This document shows, piece after piece, positions 63,822-64,000 of a stretch of 64,000 nucleotides of DNA. The position numbers were made by a program, and so were the translations under genes. The stretch lies in the NCBI GenBank assembly GCA_038373885.1, contig JAWZYV010014408.1, positions 19,122-83,121 of the forward strand. The letters are read 5' to 3'. A model generated the notes under the pieces. That model ran no database searches. It was not told the origin of the DNA and worked only from the letters and a program-made list of their open reading frames with translations. Within the stretch, counting starts at the first letter, position 1; each line of letters starts with the position of its first letter. Source of the stretch: Cheiracanthium punctorium (taxonomy: Eukaryota > Arthropoda > Arachnida > Araneae > Cheiracanthiidae).

Positions 63822-64000
63822 GGGCGGATCCAGAAATTACTCAAGGAGGGGGCGATTTTGTACCTGAAACAGGGGGGTAGAATGCGCAAAATCATTTTAT
63901 AATTAATTAATATAATCACTTATACCAATTAATGTAATTAATTATTTTATTCATAAAATCTATATATGAGCGATGATTAAAAAGGACAGGGAGTAATACC
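63822..64000 (+). mobile_element. Edge of a hAT-type element running out of the window
   Basis: CAGGGGCGGATCCAGAAATT with G runs just inside resembles the ends at 20394 and 44204. The other end lies beyond 64000 or is lost. Confidence 0.45.

Overview
The window is repeat-rich animal DNA, AT-rich overall with long G or C runs. The element set points to an invertebrate, probably an arthropod; a chelicerate would fit, but that is a guess. BEL/Pao and Ty3/gypsy retrotransposons, a Jockey-type LINE, a P element with a THAP domain, ZMYM1-like hAT transposases, Helitrons and tRNA-derived SINEs are all present. I found no convincing single-copy host gene. Nearly everything coding is transposon-derived and most of it is broken.

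Layout. 1-1370: arm of a hAT-type repeat. 2525-5487: 5' half of a BEL/Pao element (minus). 5488-15775: a nest in which a Helitron-like repeat is split by a non-autonomous hAT element (6081-15617, 8-bp target duplication). That element is split by a Ty3/gypsy element 'A' (6530-15339, minus; matching LTRs, tRNA-Lys primer site, 4-bp duplication). Its pol frame is in turn split by a 2.8-kb array of 289-bp units, each carrying a tRNA-like Pol III cassette: six units on the minus strand, then four on the plus strand, meeting head to head. 15904-18673: two Helitron-type repeats. 18674-23034: no genes, small MITEs.

23578-24257 is a fragment of a ZMYM1-like hAT transposase. It is cut by a foldback element (24260-41117, TA duplication) with arms of about 1.07 kb. 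The right arm of the foldback holds a 14.2-kb gypsy element 'B' (26855-41100). Both LTRs of B carry a LINE at the same base, next to the predicted transcription start. The 5' LTR has an ORF1-only LINE. The 3' LTR has a near-complete two-ORF Jockey-type LINE whose tail is split by a P element (38517-40769).

42828-61105 is a second hAT transposase pseudogene in three pieces. The first break is a 10.4-kb hAT element (44204-54600), which itself contains a Harbinger-like element with another element inside it, a Helitron with 156-bp tandem repeats, and a TRIM-like element with a SINE inside. The second break is gypsy element 'C' (54781-60931). 61106-62639 is the 5' end of gypsy element 'D', whose gag is related to that of A.

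The strongest candidate for something undescribed is the inverted tRNA-like array at 10037-12848. The paired LINE insertions at one LTR position come next. All similarity statements are by-eye comparisons within the window or family knowledge; no database search was run.
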